NCBI GenBank assembly: GCA_012727965.1
Contig: JAAYFZ010000358.1
Location: 1-12,157 of the forward strand
Source of the DNA: Clostridiaceae bacterium
GTDB taxonomy: Bacteria; Bacillota; Clostridia; Saccharofermentanales; UBA5734
Direction: 5' to 3'
Length of the DNA: 12,157 bases
This document shows, in pieces, positions 1 through 6,916 of the stretch (the first letter of the stretch is position 1; every line of letters starts with the position of its first letter). Below the pieces are notes generated by a model, which saw only the letters and a program-made list of their open reading frames with translations, made no database searches and was not told where the DNA came from. A program made the position numbers and the translations under genes.

Positions 1-57
1 ATGAAACAAGAAGCCGGCTATGACAACAATAATGCCGGAGGTGTCGATAATGAATAA
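1..57 (+). CDS. 3' end of upstream gene, probably the partner peptide-transport ATPase (partial)
   Basis: Reading frame 1 is open from the window edge to a TAA at 55-57 and gives an 18-residue tail ending GGVDNE. It overlaps the start of the next gene by 8 bases (its stop lies inside ATGAATAA), an arrangement typical of translationally coupled oppD-oppF pairs. The tail is too short and hydrophilic to identify by sequence. The OppD assignment rests only on position before an OppF-type gene. The ATG at base 1 is probably an internal codon. Confidence 0.5.
   Translation: MKQEAGYDNNNAGGVDNE
37..43 (+). promoter_or_regulatory. Ribosome binding site that fixes the oppF start
   Basis: GGAGGTG lies 6 bases before the ATG at 50. 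The earlier in-frame ATG at 20 has no such site and would place this purine block inside the coding region. The site itself lies within the end of the upstream gene, so ribosomes finishing that gene can restart here. Confidence 0.75.
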
Positions 58-1063
58 AGTGAAAGCAAATAGTAGTCCTGATTCAATAATCAAGACAAAT
101 GAGCCACTAATTGAAATCAAGTCGCTCAAGAAGTATTTCGATGTAACAGATAGAGGCAAAAAGCATCGGAAATTGAAAGCTGTCGATGGTGTTTCCTTCC
201 ACATTAATGAAGGTGAAACACTTGGTCTGGTTGGAGAATCAGGCTGTGGTAAAACGACAGTTGGCAGGACAATGCTGAGATTATATGAGCCTACCGAGGG
301 AAGTGTACTTTATCGGGGACAAGATATTACCACTGCGAAGATGCTTCCATATAGACGCAAACTTCAGTATATTTTCCAGGACCCTTATGCTTCGCTTAAT
401 CCAAGACTGACAGTAAGTGATATAGTCGGAGAACCAATAGATATCCATAAACTTGCGGCTAACAAGAAAGAAAGGGCCGATAAAATTGCCAGACTACTCG
501 AGCTTGTTGGGCTTTCAAGTGAACATGCCAATCGGTATCCTCATGAATTTTCAGGGGGGCAGCGTCAGCGTATCGGTATTGCCAGAGCACTGGCAGTTGA
601 ACCAGAATTCATAGTATGTGACGAACCTGTGTCAGCATTGGATGTATCGATACAGGCTCAAATACTAAATATGCTGGAAGAACTTCAAAAAGAAATGGGC
701 CTGACCTATTTGTTTATCGCACATGATCTGGCTGTTGTTAAGCATATATCTGACAGAATTGGAGTTATGTATCTGGGCAGACTGGTTGAGCTCAATGATT
801 CTGAGGGACTTCATAAAAATCCACAGCATCCCTATACCAGAGCACTGTTGTCAGCCATACCAATTCCGGATCCTGAGGTTAATCGTCAACGCAAGAGAAT
901 AATTCTTGAAGGCGATGTACCCAATCCGCTGAATCCACCGCCTGGCTGTCCGTTTTCTTCAAGATGTTCATATAAAAAAGATATATGTACACAGCAGGTC
1001 CCTGAACTCAGAGAAACAGAACCAGGACACTTTGTCAGCTGCCATTTTGCCGGCCAGATCTGA
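50..1063 (+). CDS. oppF: Oligopeptide ABC transporter ATP-binding protein, OppF/DppF type
   Basis: This is a cytoplasmic ATPase subunit that powers peptide import, normally as a heterodimer with OppD under the OppBC permease. The start at 50 (337 aa) is chosen for its GGAGGTG site; a start at 20 would add 10 residues. All nucleotide-binding motifs are present: Walker A GESGCGKT (62-69), Q-loop Gln110 in YIFQDPYASLNP, signature FSGGQRQR (167-174), Walker B FIVCDEP (187-193) and H-loop His225. The C-terminal oligopeptide-type extension (about 258-337) has HPYTRALL and four cysteines (300, 306, 313, 331) in the pattern of the iron-sulfur site found in this family. The long N-terminal region before the core (KYFDVTDRG) fits OppF/DppF better than OppD. 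It overlaps the upstream gene by 8 bases and precedes the binding protein by 79 bases. Substrate (oligo- versus dipeptide) cannot be told from this subunit. Confidence 0.93.
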   Translation: MNKVKANSSPDSIIKTNEPLIEIKSLKKYFDVTDRGKKHRKLKAVDGVSFHINEGETLGLVGESGCGKTTVGRTMLRLYEPTEGSVLYRGQDITTAKMLPYRRKLQYIFQDPYASLNPRLTVSDIVGEPIDIHKLAANKKERADKIARLLELVGLSSEHANRYPHEFSGGQRQRIGIARALAVEPEFIVCDEPVSALDVSIQAQILNMLEELQKEMGLTYLFIAHDLAVVKHISDRIGVMYLGRLVELNDSEGLHKNPQHPYTRALLSAIPIPDPEVNRQRKRIILEGDVPNPLNPPPGCPFSSRCSYKKDICTQQVPELRETEPGHFVSCHFAGQI

Positions 1064-1086
1064 TATCTGGCACTTAAGATGATTTG

Positions 1087-1103
1087 AAAAGCATCATGCT
1101 TTT
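1087..1103 (+). other. Small AT-rich hairpin between oppF and oppA
   Basis: AAAAGC, a 5-base loop and GCTTTT form a perfect short stem followed by T then AAAT. It is too weak to be a convincing terminator. It could be a partial attenuator or an RNA processing or stabilising element that separates expression of the ATPase from that of the binding protein, which is usually needed in excess. That role is inference. Confidence 0.25.
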
Positions 1104-1126
1104 TAAATATATTTCATATCCATACT

Positions 1127-1134
1127 AAGGAGGG
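1127..1134 (+). promoter_or_regulatory. Strong ribosome binding site of the oppA-type gene
   Basis: AAGGAGGG is near-perfect and sits 8 bases before the ATG at 1143. It suggests high translation, as expected for a binding protein. It also shows that the permuted gene has its own normal start and is not a fragment read through from elsewhere. Confidence 0.8.
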
Positions 1135-1142
1135 TAAAAAAA

Positions 1143-2774
1143 ATGAAAAGAACAGTAGCTTTATTGCTGTCACTTGTCATGCTTGTCAGTCTTTCGCTGA
1201 GTCTTGCTTCATGTAAGGCCAAGAAGCAGGCAGGCGCAGAGGTGCTGCAGGATGTTCGCGTAAGGCAAGCTCTTTCGCTGGCTATTGACCGCGAATACCT
1301 AAACGATACCATTTGGAATGGTTCAAGAATAGCAGCTTATGGCCTTGTACCAGAAGGTATCATGGACACTGCCGTAGGCACTGATTTCCGCAAAGTTGGC
1401 GGCGATCTCATGACCACCGATTATGAAGCCGCCGTAGAGGAGGCTAAAAAGCTTTTGAAAGAAGCTGGGTTCCCGGATGGAAAAGGCTTCCCAACACTTG
1501 AGTTCACATACAACACGAACACAGGGCATCAGCAGGTTGCTGAAGCAGTTCAGAATATGTGGAAAGAACAGCTTGGTATCACTGTTAATCTGTCATCAAT
1601 GGAATGGAATGTATTCCTTGATTACCGCAGAGGACCAGATTCACAGATAGCTCGTCAGGGCTGGCTGGCTGATTATGCTGATGCTAGCTCATTCTTCGAT
1701 CTATTCGTATCTGACTCAGGTACAAATGATGGTCATTACAACAATCCTGAATATGATAAGCGTGTCAAAGAAGCTAAATTTCTGACAGATCAGGCTGAAA
1801 GAGCAAGACTCTATCATGAAGCTGAGAAGATCTTGATGGATGACATGGGCATGATCCCGATCGTTTATTATGCTGATGATGTTCTGATCCAACAGGGTTA
1901 TGAAGGTTACGGCGTTACAGCTACAGGTAATAAGTACTTCTGGGAAGTTAATAAGGAAGAGACAAACATTTGTGTTGGTTCTCAGCCTGCAACGCTTGAC
2001 CCGAACCTGAATGAAACCGTTGATGGTATGATCTATGTTACTCATTTGTTTGAGGGCATCTATCGTCCAAATGTTGACGGTACCTTCGAATTAGGTCAGG
2101 CAAAAGAAGTAGTACAAGATGGTACTAAGTATACTGTTACACTGCGTGATGATATTTTCTGGAGTGATGGAGAGCCAGTAACAGCCTATGATTTCGAGTT
2201 CTCATGGAGAAGACTTGTCGATCCTGAGACTGCATCATCTTACGGCTATATCGGAGCTGATTTCTTCAAGAACGGCAATGATGTTCTTGAAGGTACAATA
2301 CCTCCGGAAGAGCTTTCTGTAAAAGCAATCGATGACAAGACTCTAGAGTTTGAAATTGCTGCAGAGTTCACTTATACCGATGAGCTTCTGGCTTTCCCAA
2401 GCTTGATGCCTCTGCGTCAGGATATCGTCGAAGCTAATCAGGAAGCATGGTCAACTGTAACTGATACCCTGATAGTCAATGGACGTTATACAATGGAGAC
2501 CATCGCCAATGAAGATAAGCTCGTAATGAAGAAAAATGAAGGCTACTGGGATCCAGCTTCGACCAAGGTCGAAACAATCACATATAAGCTTATGAGTGAT
2601 GACAATGCTATTCTGGCAGCGTTCAAGAACAATGAGCTTGATCTGATTGATACATTCCCAAGTGATGAGACAGTTACTCTTGAGGCAACTCCTGAGTTCC
2701 ACCGTTTTGGTAACCTTGGTCTGTATTATCTACAGGTCAACCATGATGCTGGAAAAACTGCTGAAGCAGAATAA
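1143..2774 (+). CDS. oppA: OppA-type peptide-binding lipoprotein with circularly permuted domain order
   Basis: This is a predicted extracellular, membrane-anchored peptide-binding protein (SBP_bac_5 family) that delivers peptides to the Opp permease. Residues 1-24 are a lipoprotein signal: MKR, a hydrophobic stretch, then LASC with Cys24 as the lipidation site. The order after that is reversed relative to the family. Residues 34-270 match the usual C-terminal half: VRVRQALSLAIDRE (37-51), AAYGLVPEG, the EEAKKLLKEAGF helix, GWLADYADASSFF (173-185) and an end at GNKYFWEVNK. Residues 272-534 match the usual N-terminal half: NICVGSQPATLDPNLNE (275-291), LFEGIYR, FWSDGEPVTAYDFEFSWRR, NGRYTM, YWDPAS, then YYLQVNH (528-534), which in normal relatives runs directly into VRVRQAL. 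Asp177 in the WLADY motif matches the residue that binds the peptide amino group in enteric OppA. Total length (543 aa) is normal, so nothing substantial is missing. Family assignment is certain; the permutation is clear by motif order; function is inferred to be kept. Confidence 0.93.
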   Translation: MKRTVALLLSLVMLVSLSLSLASCKAKKQAGAEVLQDVRVRQALSLAIDREYLNDTIWNGSRIAAYGLVPEGIMDTAVGTDFRKVGGDLMTTDYEAAVEEAKKLLKEAGFPDGKGFPTLEFTYNTNTGHQQVAEAVQNMWKEQLGITVNLSSMEWNVFLDYRRGPDSQIARQGWLADYADASSFFDLFVSDSGTNDGHYNNPEYDKRVKEAKFLTDQAERARLYHEAEKILMDDMGMIPIVYYADDVLIQQGYEGYGVTATGNKYFWEVNKEETNICVGSQPATLDPNLNETVDGMIYVTHLFEGIYRPNVDGTFELGQAKEVVQDGTKYTVTLRDDIFWSDGEPVTAYDFEFSWRRLVDPETASSYGYIGADFFKNGNDVLEGTIPPEELSVKAIDDKTLEFEIAAEFTYTDELLAFPSLMPLRQDIVEANQEAWSTVTDTLIVNGRYTMETIANEDKLVMKKNEGYWDPASTKVETITYKLMSDDNAILAAFKNNELDLIDTFPSDETVTLEATPEFHRFGNLGLYYLQVNHDAGKTAEAE

Positions 2775-2801
2775 TTCTATAGTTTTCTATTAAGCAGATG
2801 A

Positions 2802-2833
2802 GGCGTCAGAGCAATTGCTCTGATGCCTTTTTT
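2802..2833 (+). terminator. Rho-independent terminator of the opp operon
   Basis: GGCGTCAGAGC (2802-2812), loop AATT, and GCTCTGATGCC (2817-2827) form an 11-bp stem with a single G-T pair, followed by six T residues. It lies 27 bases after the binding-protein stop and marks the end of the transport operon. Confidence 0.92.
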
Positions 2834-2947
2834 ATACAAGTTACAATTTACAGATTAATTACTTGATTGTTGTCTAATATGTGTATTTAGTATATTCTAT
2901 ATGCTTGTTATACTTACCAATAAGGCTATTTGAACAAGTGATTATTG

Positions 2948-2978
2948 TTGCACGATAAATTCAAATAGGACTTATAAT
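2948..2978 (+). promoter_or_regulatory. Candidate sigma-A promoter for the helicase-like gene
   Basis: A perfect TATAAT box (2973-2978) lies about 40 bases before the ATG at 3019. The best -35 candidate is TTGCAC (2948-2953) with a long 19-base spacer. A second, weaker pair, TTGTTG (2867-2872) and TATATT (2891-2896) with an 18-base spacer, lies further upstream. The 244-base gap 2775-3018 otherwise holds only the terminator and AT-rich DNA. Confidence 0.45.
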
Positions 2979-3018
2979 GTAATTATGAAGATAACGTCGA
3001 AAGGCAGGAACATAGACT

Positions 3019-6000
3019 ATGTCAGAGAGTATTTCGCAGATACGTCAGCTCAAAGAACAGCTTTTTGAGCCTCATAAACCAGAGCTGCTTAGTATCGGCG
3101 GCAGATGGCTTGATGTTTCTATATCCGAATTAGCAACAGGCAACTTAAAACAAGGAGCTGACCTGTATAGGAGCATGATTTCAAGTGGCTGGGATGACAA
3201 ACTCTTGAAAGATTGTGGCTGCGAGAATATAGTTGGTATCCCTGTAATAGCTGCTGCTAGAAATGTTGTTTTGGATAATCTTCCAGTCAACAGAAAACGA
3301 CCCTCTCTGACAGAGAGAATACAAGCAAATACAACACTAGATAGTTTGGATTGCATTTTTTATATACCTGCGATTCTGGATCATACAGGCCAGCTTAGTC
3401 CTTGTAGCTTTTTGCTCCCTTGGTTTTCCCAAGATGTTGTGCAAAATGATTTAGTAGATACTTATAATTCTTATGTTAGTCAGCGTAAGGCTCTCCTTGG
3501 GAAAATACCTGATTGGAAGACATGGCTGTCATTGGCTTTTGATCTCTATCAGAAAGTGGCTGGAGTACCATTTAATGCACCGGTTGCTTTTGATAATAAA
3601 TTATCTGACATTGTTTACATCATTCCTGACAGCATTGTATATAAAGCTTCTCCGCTGTACTGCATCTATAATAAGATGATTAGCAGCAAACGAATCAGCA
3701 AATTAACTGATAAAATGCTGTCTGATATTGATATTCCTGACAGAAAGAGGTTCGCACCAAGAGGTGTTGAAAATGCTTTCAGTCATTCTGGTCATGTTGA
3801 TAGTTTTAATGCTTTGCCAGCAACTCATAGGACTGCTATTGAGCAAATAATCAAGCAAGAGCAGGGGAGTGTTCTGGCTGTCAACACACCCATCGGAACA
3901 GCTCCTGAGTTATGTGTTCTTGATGCAATTGCCAGTAGAATCGTAAATGCGGCAGTTCTTGAGGAGAAGCCTCCAATTGAAGCGATAATTATTAGAGACG
4001 ATAATGAAATCAATTTCTGGAGCAAGCGTCTTAATGTTCAATGTGATAAGACACATTCAGAGCAGCAAGAGGCGCTTTCATTATTGGGTTATAGTTGGAT
4101 TAGCGGCGCAGGCCTGATGGCTGCAGCTCTTGTTGATGACAATGAAATATGCAGTATTGACAAGGATAATGTGTTTACAGTTGGTGTTGGCTGCGATAGA
4201 GGCTTGGCTGAGCTCGATAATCCAAGCAAAATCAAAGAAATCACAGAAAGAGTTACTGAGACTTGCAGCAAGTATTTTAAGGAAGAACTTCCATCATTAG
4301 AAAAATGCCGTAGCAAGATACATGAGACTTTGGTCTCTGTTGACTATGCACGCCAATCATTGTTACTGACAGGTGTTCGTATTCAGCGTTTTGTTCAGGC
4401 TGACGCATCAGGTCAGGATTTGCTGTTTTTTCCCGAAGATGAGCTAGATCAAATAATTGCGAAGAGAAGCCAGCTTCTTGAACGATTAGGAGAATGGGCC
4501 AGGCATTTCAAGGCTGTTCCTATCAGTCTGAGAATTGGTGCTAATTCTGATCTTGGCAAAATCAAGCTCAAGGCTTATTATGAGGCTTTTCGAAATCAGG
4601 AGGAAATTTCAAGAATCACAAGTATAGAAACTTATGAAGATGTCGAAAAAGGTTTATCTGCATATGATCAGGACTTAGCAGGTCAAGAAGCGATTCTTGA
4701 TGAAATTGTTAGACAACAGGACAAAACTGAGAGAATGATCAGGAAGCTTGGTAAAATCGGACTCGATATTGAAATGATTAAAAAATATGTAAGTCAGCCG
4801 GAAAAAATCAATCAAGAATTGGACAAGAGCTTGCGACTTCTGGCCTTTTGGCTTGCAGTCCATTATTATGAATGTCGCTGGTTGGCCGGTGAATCTATTG
4901 TTCTTAAGCATCAGCGCGGTAGAAATGACGATCATTCAGCGAATAGGTATATGGATAGATTAAGTCTATTGACACCCATCGTGCTCGCCGAAGCTGGAAC
5001 TCTTGTCAAAATGAAAGGTATAAAAGAAGGCAGACTCAGTGATTTGTTTATCCTTAATGCTGAGAATAGAAGTCTCAGTGAAACACTGCCGCTTCTAGAA
5101 TTCTCTCAGAGAGTCTGTGTGATGGGTGATCCGGCAGCTTCTATGAATACCAGTTTTATTCCTCTTGATCAACATTGGGAAAAACCTAAAAGAAAAAAGA
5201 AGGATGATATTGATGGAATAAAACTAGACAGCAGCGATTCAGAGTTTGAAAACATTCCGGGTTTTATAGCTTCTGGAACTGGCGGTCTCGGAATTGGCGG
5301 CGGTATTATGTTTAATAATGAGCCTGAATCTGTTGAACAGAAGCAAGAGAATGAGGCCAAGCCAAGCTTCTCATCAAATTTGCTTGTTCAAGCCGCAGAT
5401 CGTTCTGAGTGGTTTATGGTCAATCGAGATGGAATGTGGCTCCTGGACAATATCAGGAGTTATGAGGAAATCGTTTCTTTTGCCAGTATGATGTGGTTTA
5501 ATGACAAACTTAAGGCTATTAGAGGTCAAGCTCCTTTTGCTGGTAAAAAAGTAGGATGGCTGCCTATGTCTCTATGGCAAACAGATAGTAATCGAGCTCA
5601 GAAGATTGGTTTGGAATTTATACAGGAAAAAGAGGTTGAAGAAATAATCCGCTGGATCAAGGGCAATTATGAGTCGATAAAAACATTTTATCCAGATAAT
5701 TCAAGAGATGATCTTGCTGTAATTGTCACACCATTTGCTGCTCAGAAAGAACTCATATACAAAGCCATGATGAAGGAATTCCGTCATCTCGCGCAAGCTG
5801 AAATAAGAGTGGCATCACTAGATGAAATGGTACCAGGAGAAAATTATCCACTTGTTTTGTTTTCGGGCGTGTTCAGTAGAACAGATGGTTGTCAGTTATA
5901 TATAGATGACAAGGCTCTGCTATACAAAGCTGTTTCATTAGCAGCTGATGCTTTTATTTACTTCGGTGATATTAATGCACTCCCGGAGAAGGATGGTGAG

Positions 6001-6051
6001 ACTGCTTCGAGGCTTCGTCGTAAGCTTAAACCCTTGAATCGCAAGAAGTAG
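3019..6051 (+). CDS. UPF1-like superfamily 1 helicase homologue with destroyed NTPase motifs (pseudohelicase)
   Basis: This is a 1010-residue soluble protein of unknown role. Its outline matches bacterial UPF1/COG1112-type helicases: a front region with DHTGQLSP..PWFSQDVV (121-141), a motif around LPATHRTAIEQII (266-278) like the Q/HR segment, hydrophobic strands, and a helical middle domain rich in charged residues (about 400-630). Each catalytic motif is recognisable by position but broken. The P-loop reads TPIGTAPE (290-297) where GPPGTGKT is expected, so the Lys and Thr are gone. Motif II reads ILNAEN (678-683) instead of IIDEAG/Q. Motif III reads GDPAAS (703-708) instead of GDPxQL. Motif V reads VPGENYP (938-944) instead of QGRE. 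Motif VI reads AVSLAADA (971-978), lacking the arginines of VALTRAR. VTPFAAQ (903-909) is retained. A charged, glycine-rich linker spans 722-785. It has a modest AGGAA site 8 bases before the ATG. The frame is intact throughout, so a structural or nucleic-acid-binding role without ATP hydrolysis is likelier than decay. Fold assignment is by motif reading only. Confidence 0.75.
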   Translation: MSESISQIRQLKEQLFEPHKPELLSIGGRWLDVSISELATGNLKQGADLYRSMISSGWDDKLLKDCGCENIVGIPVIAAARNVVLDNLPVNRKRPSLTERIQANTTLDSLDCIFYIPAILDHTGQLSPCSFLLPWFSQDVVQNDLVDTYNSYVSQRKALLGKIPDWKTWLSLAFDLYQKVAGVPFNAPVAFDNKLSDIVYIIPDSIVYKASPLYCIYNKMISSKRISKLTDKMLSDIDIPDRKRFAPRGVENAFSHSGHVDSFNALPATHRTAIEQIIKQEQGSVLAVNTPIGTAPELCVLDAIASRIVNAAVLEEKPPIEAIIIRDDNEINFWSKRLNVQCDKTHSEQQEALSLLGYSWISGAGLMAAALVDDNEICSIDKDNVFTVGVGCDRGLAELDNPSKIKEITERVTETCSKYFKEELPSLEKCRSKIHETLVSVDYARQSLLLTGVRIQRFVQADASGQDLLFFPEDELDQIIAKRSQLLERLGEWARHFKAVPISLRIGANSDLGKIKLKAYYEAFRNQEEISRITSIETYEDVEKGLSAYDQDLAGQEAILDEIVRQQDKTERMIRKLGKIGLDIEMIKKYVSQPEKINQELDKSLRLLAFWLAVHYYECRWLAGESIVLKHQRGRNDDHSANRYMDRLSLLTPIVLAEAGTLVKMKGIKEGRLSDLFILNAENRSLSETLPLLEFSQRVCVMGDPAASMNTSFIPLDQHWEKPKRKKKDDIDGIKLDSSDSEFENIPGFIASGTGGLGIGGGIMFNNEPESVEQKQENEAKPSFSSNLLVQAADRSEWFMVNRDGMWLLDNIRSYEEIVSFASMMWFNDKLKAIRGQAPFAGKKVGWLPMSLWQTDSNRAQKIGLEFIQEKEVEEIIRWIKGNYESIKTFYPDNSRDDLAVIVTPFAAQKELIYKAMMKEFRHLAQAEIRVASLDEMVPGENYPLVLFSGVFSRTDGCQLYIDDKALLYKAVSLAADAFIYFGDINALPEKDGETASRLRRKLKPLNRKK

Positions 6052-6084
6052 ATATGATTTCTTGACAGCAATTAAAATAAACTA

Positions 6085-6115
6085 AGAGGCCTTGCATACT
6101 AAATGCAAGGCCTCT
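6085..6115. terminator. Shared hairpin between convergent genes, probable bidirectional terminator
   Basis: AGAGGCCTTGCAT (6085-6097) and ATGCAAGGCCTCT (6103-6115) form a perfect 13-bp stem with a 5-base loop. It sits 33 bases after the helicase-like gene and 44 bases beyond the stop of the minus-strand zinc-ribbon gene. There is no clean T-run: the plus side continues AAATA, while the minus side continues TTAGTTTATTTTAAT, so termination may be better for the minus-strand gene. Confidence 0.75.
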
Positions 6116-6159
6116 AAATATCGAAAGAGTATTTATAATAGTCGAATCTATTGTCCTAA

Positions 6160-6645
6160 TTATTTTATGATTCTGATTTTGCCAATAAGCGGAAGCTCTT
6201 TGGCCTTGCCTGAGAAGCCATTGATCAGACCCATAATGAATAAGACCATGAAGAATATGTAGCCGACAACAGACACAACACAGCCCAGTATTGGGATGAT
6301 ATTAATTACGCCAGAGAGCACAGCTACCAGGAATACAAGAAAGGCCTGATTAGCATGGAATCTAGCAAAACGTGATTCTGGACAGGCAAGAAGAGGCAGG
6401 AAAAAAATGAAATATGCCAGCCCAGCCATAGTCTTGTTCTTTTCGATATCTTCTGGAGAAAAAACCTCTGCTGCTCCTTGTCCAGGATTTGGCGGCGGCT
6501 GACCATATGCAGCGTTCTGGTTCGGCGGCGGCGGCGGTGCTGATTGCGGATCAGCCTGTTGATTAATAAACGATGCGCCGCAGTTATCACAGAATTGTGC
6601 TGAGTCGGCAAGTTCCTTACCACAGGAATGACAAACTTTCGACAT
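6160..6645 (-). CDS. Zinc-ribbon protein with Tic20/DUF4870-like membrane domain
   Basis: This is a 161-residue predicted inner-membrane protein. It opens with a zinc ribbon, CHSCG and CDNCG (Cys5, 8, 19, 22), followed by a Gln/Pro-rich linker containing runs of prolines (about 36-55). A compact membrane domain has three hydrophobic segments (about 73-88, 101-117, 119-142). The RFHANQAF motif (95-102) between segments one and two and the LPLIG motif near the end (151-155) are characteristic of the DUF4870/Tic20-like family. The function of this architecture is not established. The ATG at 6645 is chosen because GAGGTG lies 6 bases upstream of it. A GTG start at 6654 would add MYI and would overlap that site. 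The gene stands alone between a convergent helicase-like gene and divergent sensor genes, with no visible functional link to either. Confidence 0.85.
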   Translation of the reverse strand: MSKVCHSCGKELADSAQFCDNCGASFINQQADPQSAPPPPPNQNAAYGQPPPNPGQGAAEVFSPEDIEKNKTMAGLAYFIFFLPLLACPESRFARFHANQAFLVFLVAVLSGVINIIPILGCVVSVVGYIFFMVLFIMGLINGFSGKAKELPLIGKIRIIK

Positions 6646-6651
6646 GATGTA

Positions 6652-6657
6652 CACCTC
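6652..6657 (-). promoter_or_regulatory. Ribosome binding site that fixes the zinc-ribbon gene start
   Basis: On the minus strand GAGGTG ends 6 bases before the ATG at 6645. Its last three bases are the alternative GTG codon, which argues against that codon being the start. Confidence 0.7.
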
Positions 6658-6781
6658 ACTTTTTTATGACTTATTCAACGAAGACTCACTGGAGAGTTCA
6701 TTGCCAATGCAAAAAATCATGACAAATTATGCTCTCTCATGCACATAATATCAGATAATAAGCAAATATAACAGGTCCTTT

Positions 6782-6812
6782 TTGTCAGAAATATTGGTCT
6801 TTTGTCTATAAT
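6782..6812 (+). promoter_or_regulatory. Candidate upstream promoter for the sensor gene pair
   Basis: TTGTCA (6782-6787) and a perfect TATAAT (6807-6812) face the sensor genes with a 19-base spacer, longer than ideal. It would give a leader of about 100 bases. It lies in the very AT-rich 271-base gap between the divergent zinc-ribbon and sensor genes. No clear promoter could be picked for the minus-strand gene in the same gap. Confidence 0.35.
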
Positions 6813-6858
6813 GTTCATAAATGAGTATAAATATTCACTTAATGATATACAGTAATAA

Positions 6859-6887
6859 TTGACATAGTTATAATAATTTCAAAGAAT
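6859..6887 (+). promoter_or_regulatory. Candidate proximal promoter for the sensor gene pair
   Basis: A perfect TTGACA box (6859-6864) is followed after 17 bases by AAGAAT (6882-6887), or after 19 bases by GAATAT (6884-6889); both -10 candidates are imperfect. A TATAAT at 6869-6874 overlaps the spacer but lacks a good -35. Transcription from here would begin close to 6895, giving a short leader to the ATG at 6917. Confidence 0.4.
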
Positions 6888-6916
6888 ATAACCACTAATT
6901 GAGGCAATTTGTATTT

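Noticed and set aside
1716..2045. 109-codon minus-strand open frame within the binding-protein gene
   Set aside because: It is fully antisense to strongly conserved SBP_bac_5 sequence and has no recognisable domain.
6324..6659. 111-codon minus-strand frame overlapping the zinc-ribbon gene
   Set aside because: It is an alternative frame of a gene with clear Cys motifs, and its arginine-rich translation is typical of a shifted frame.
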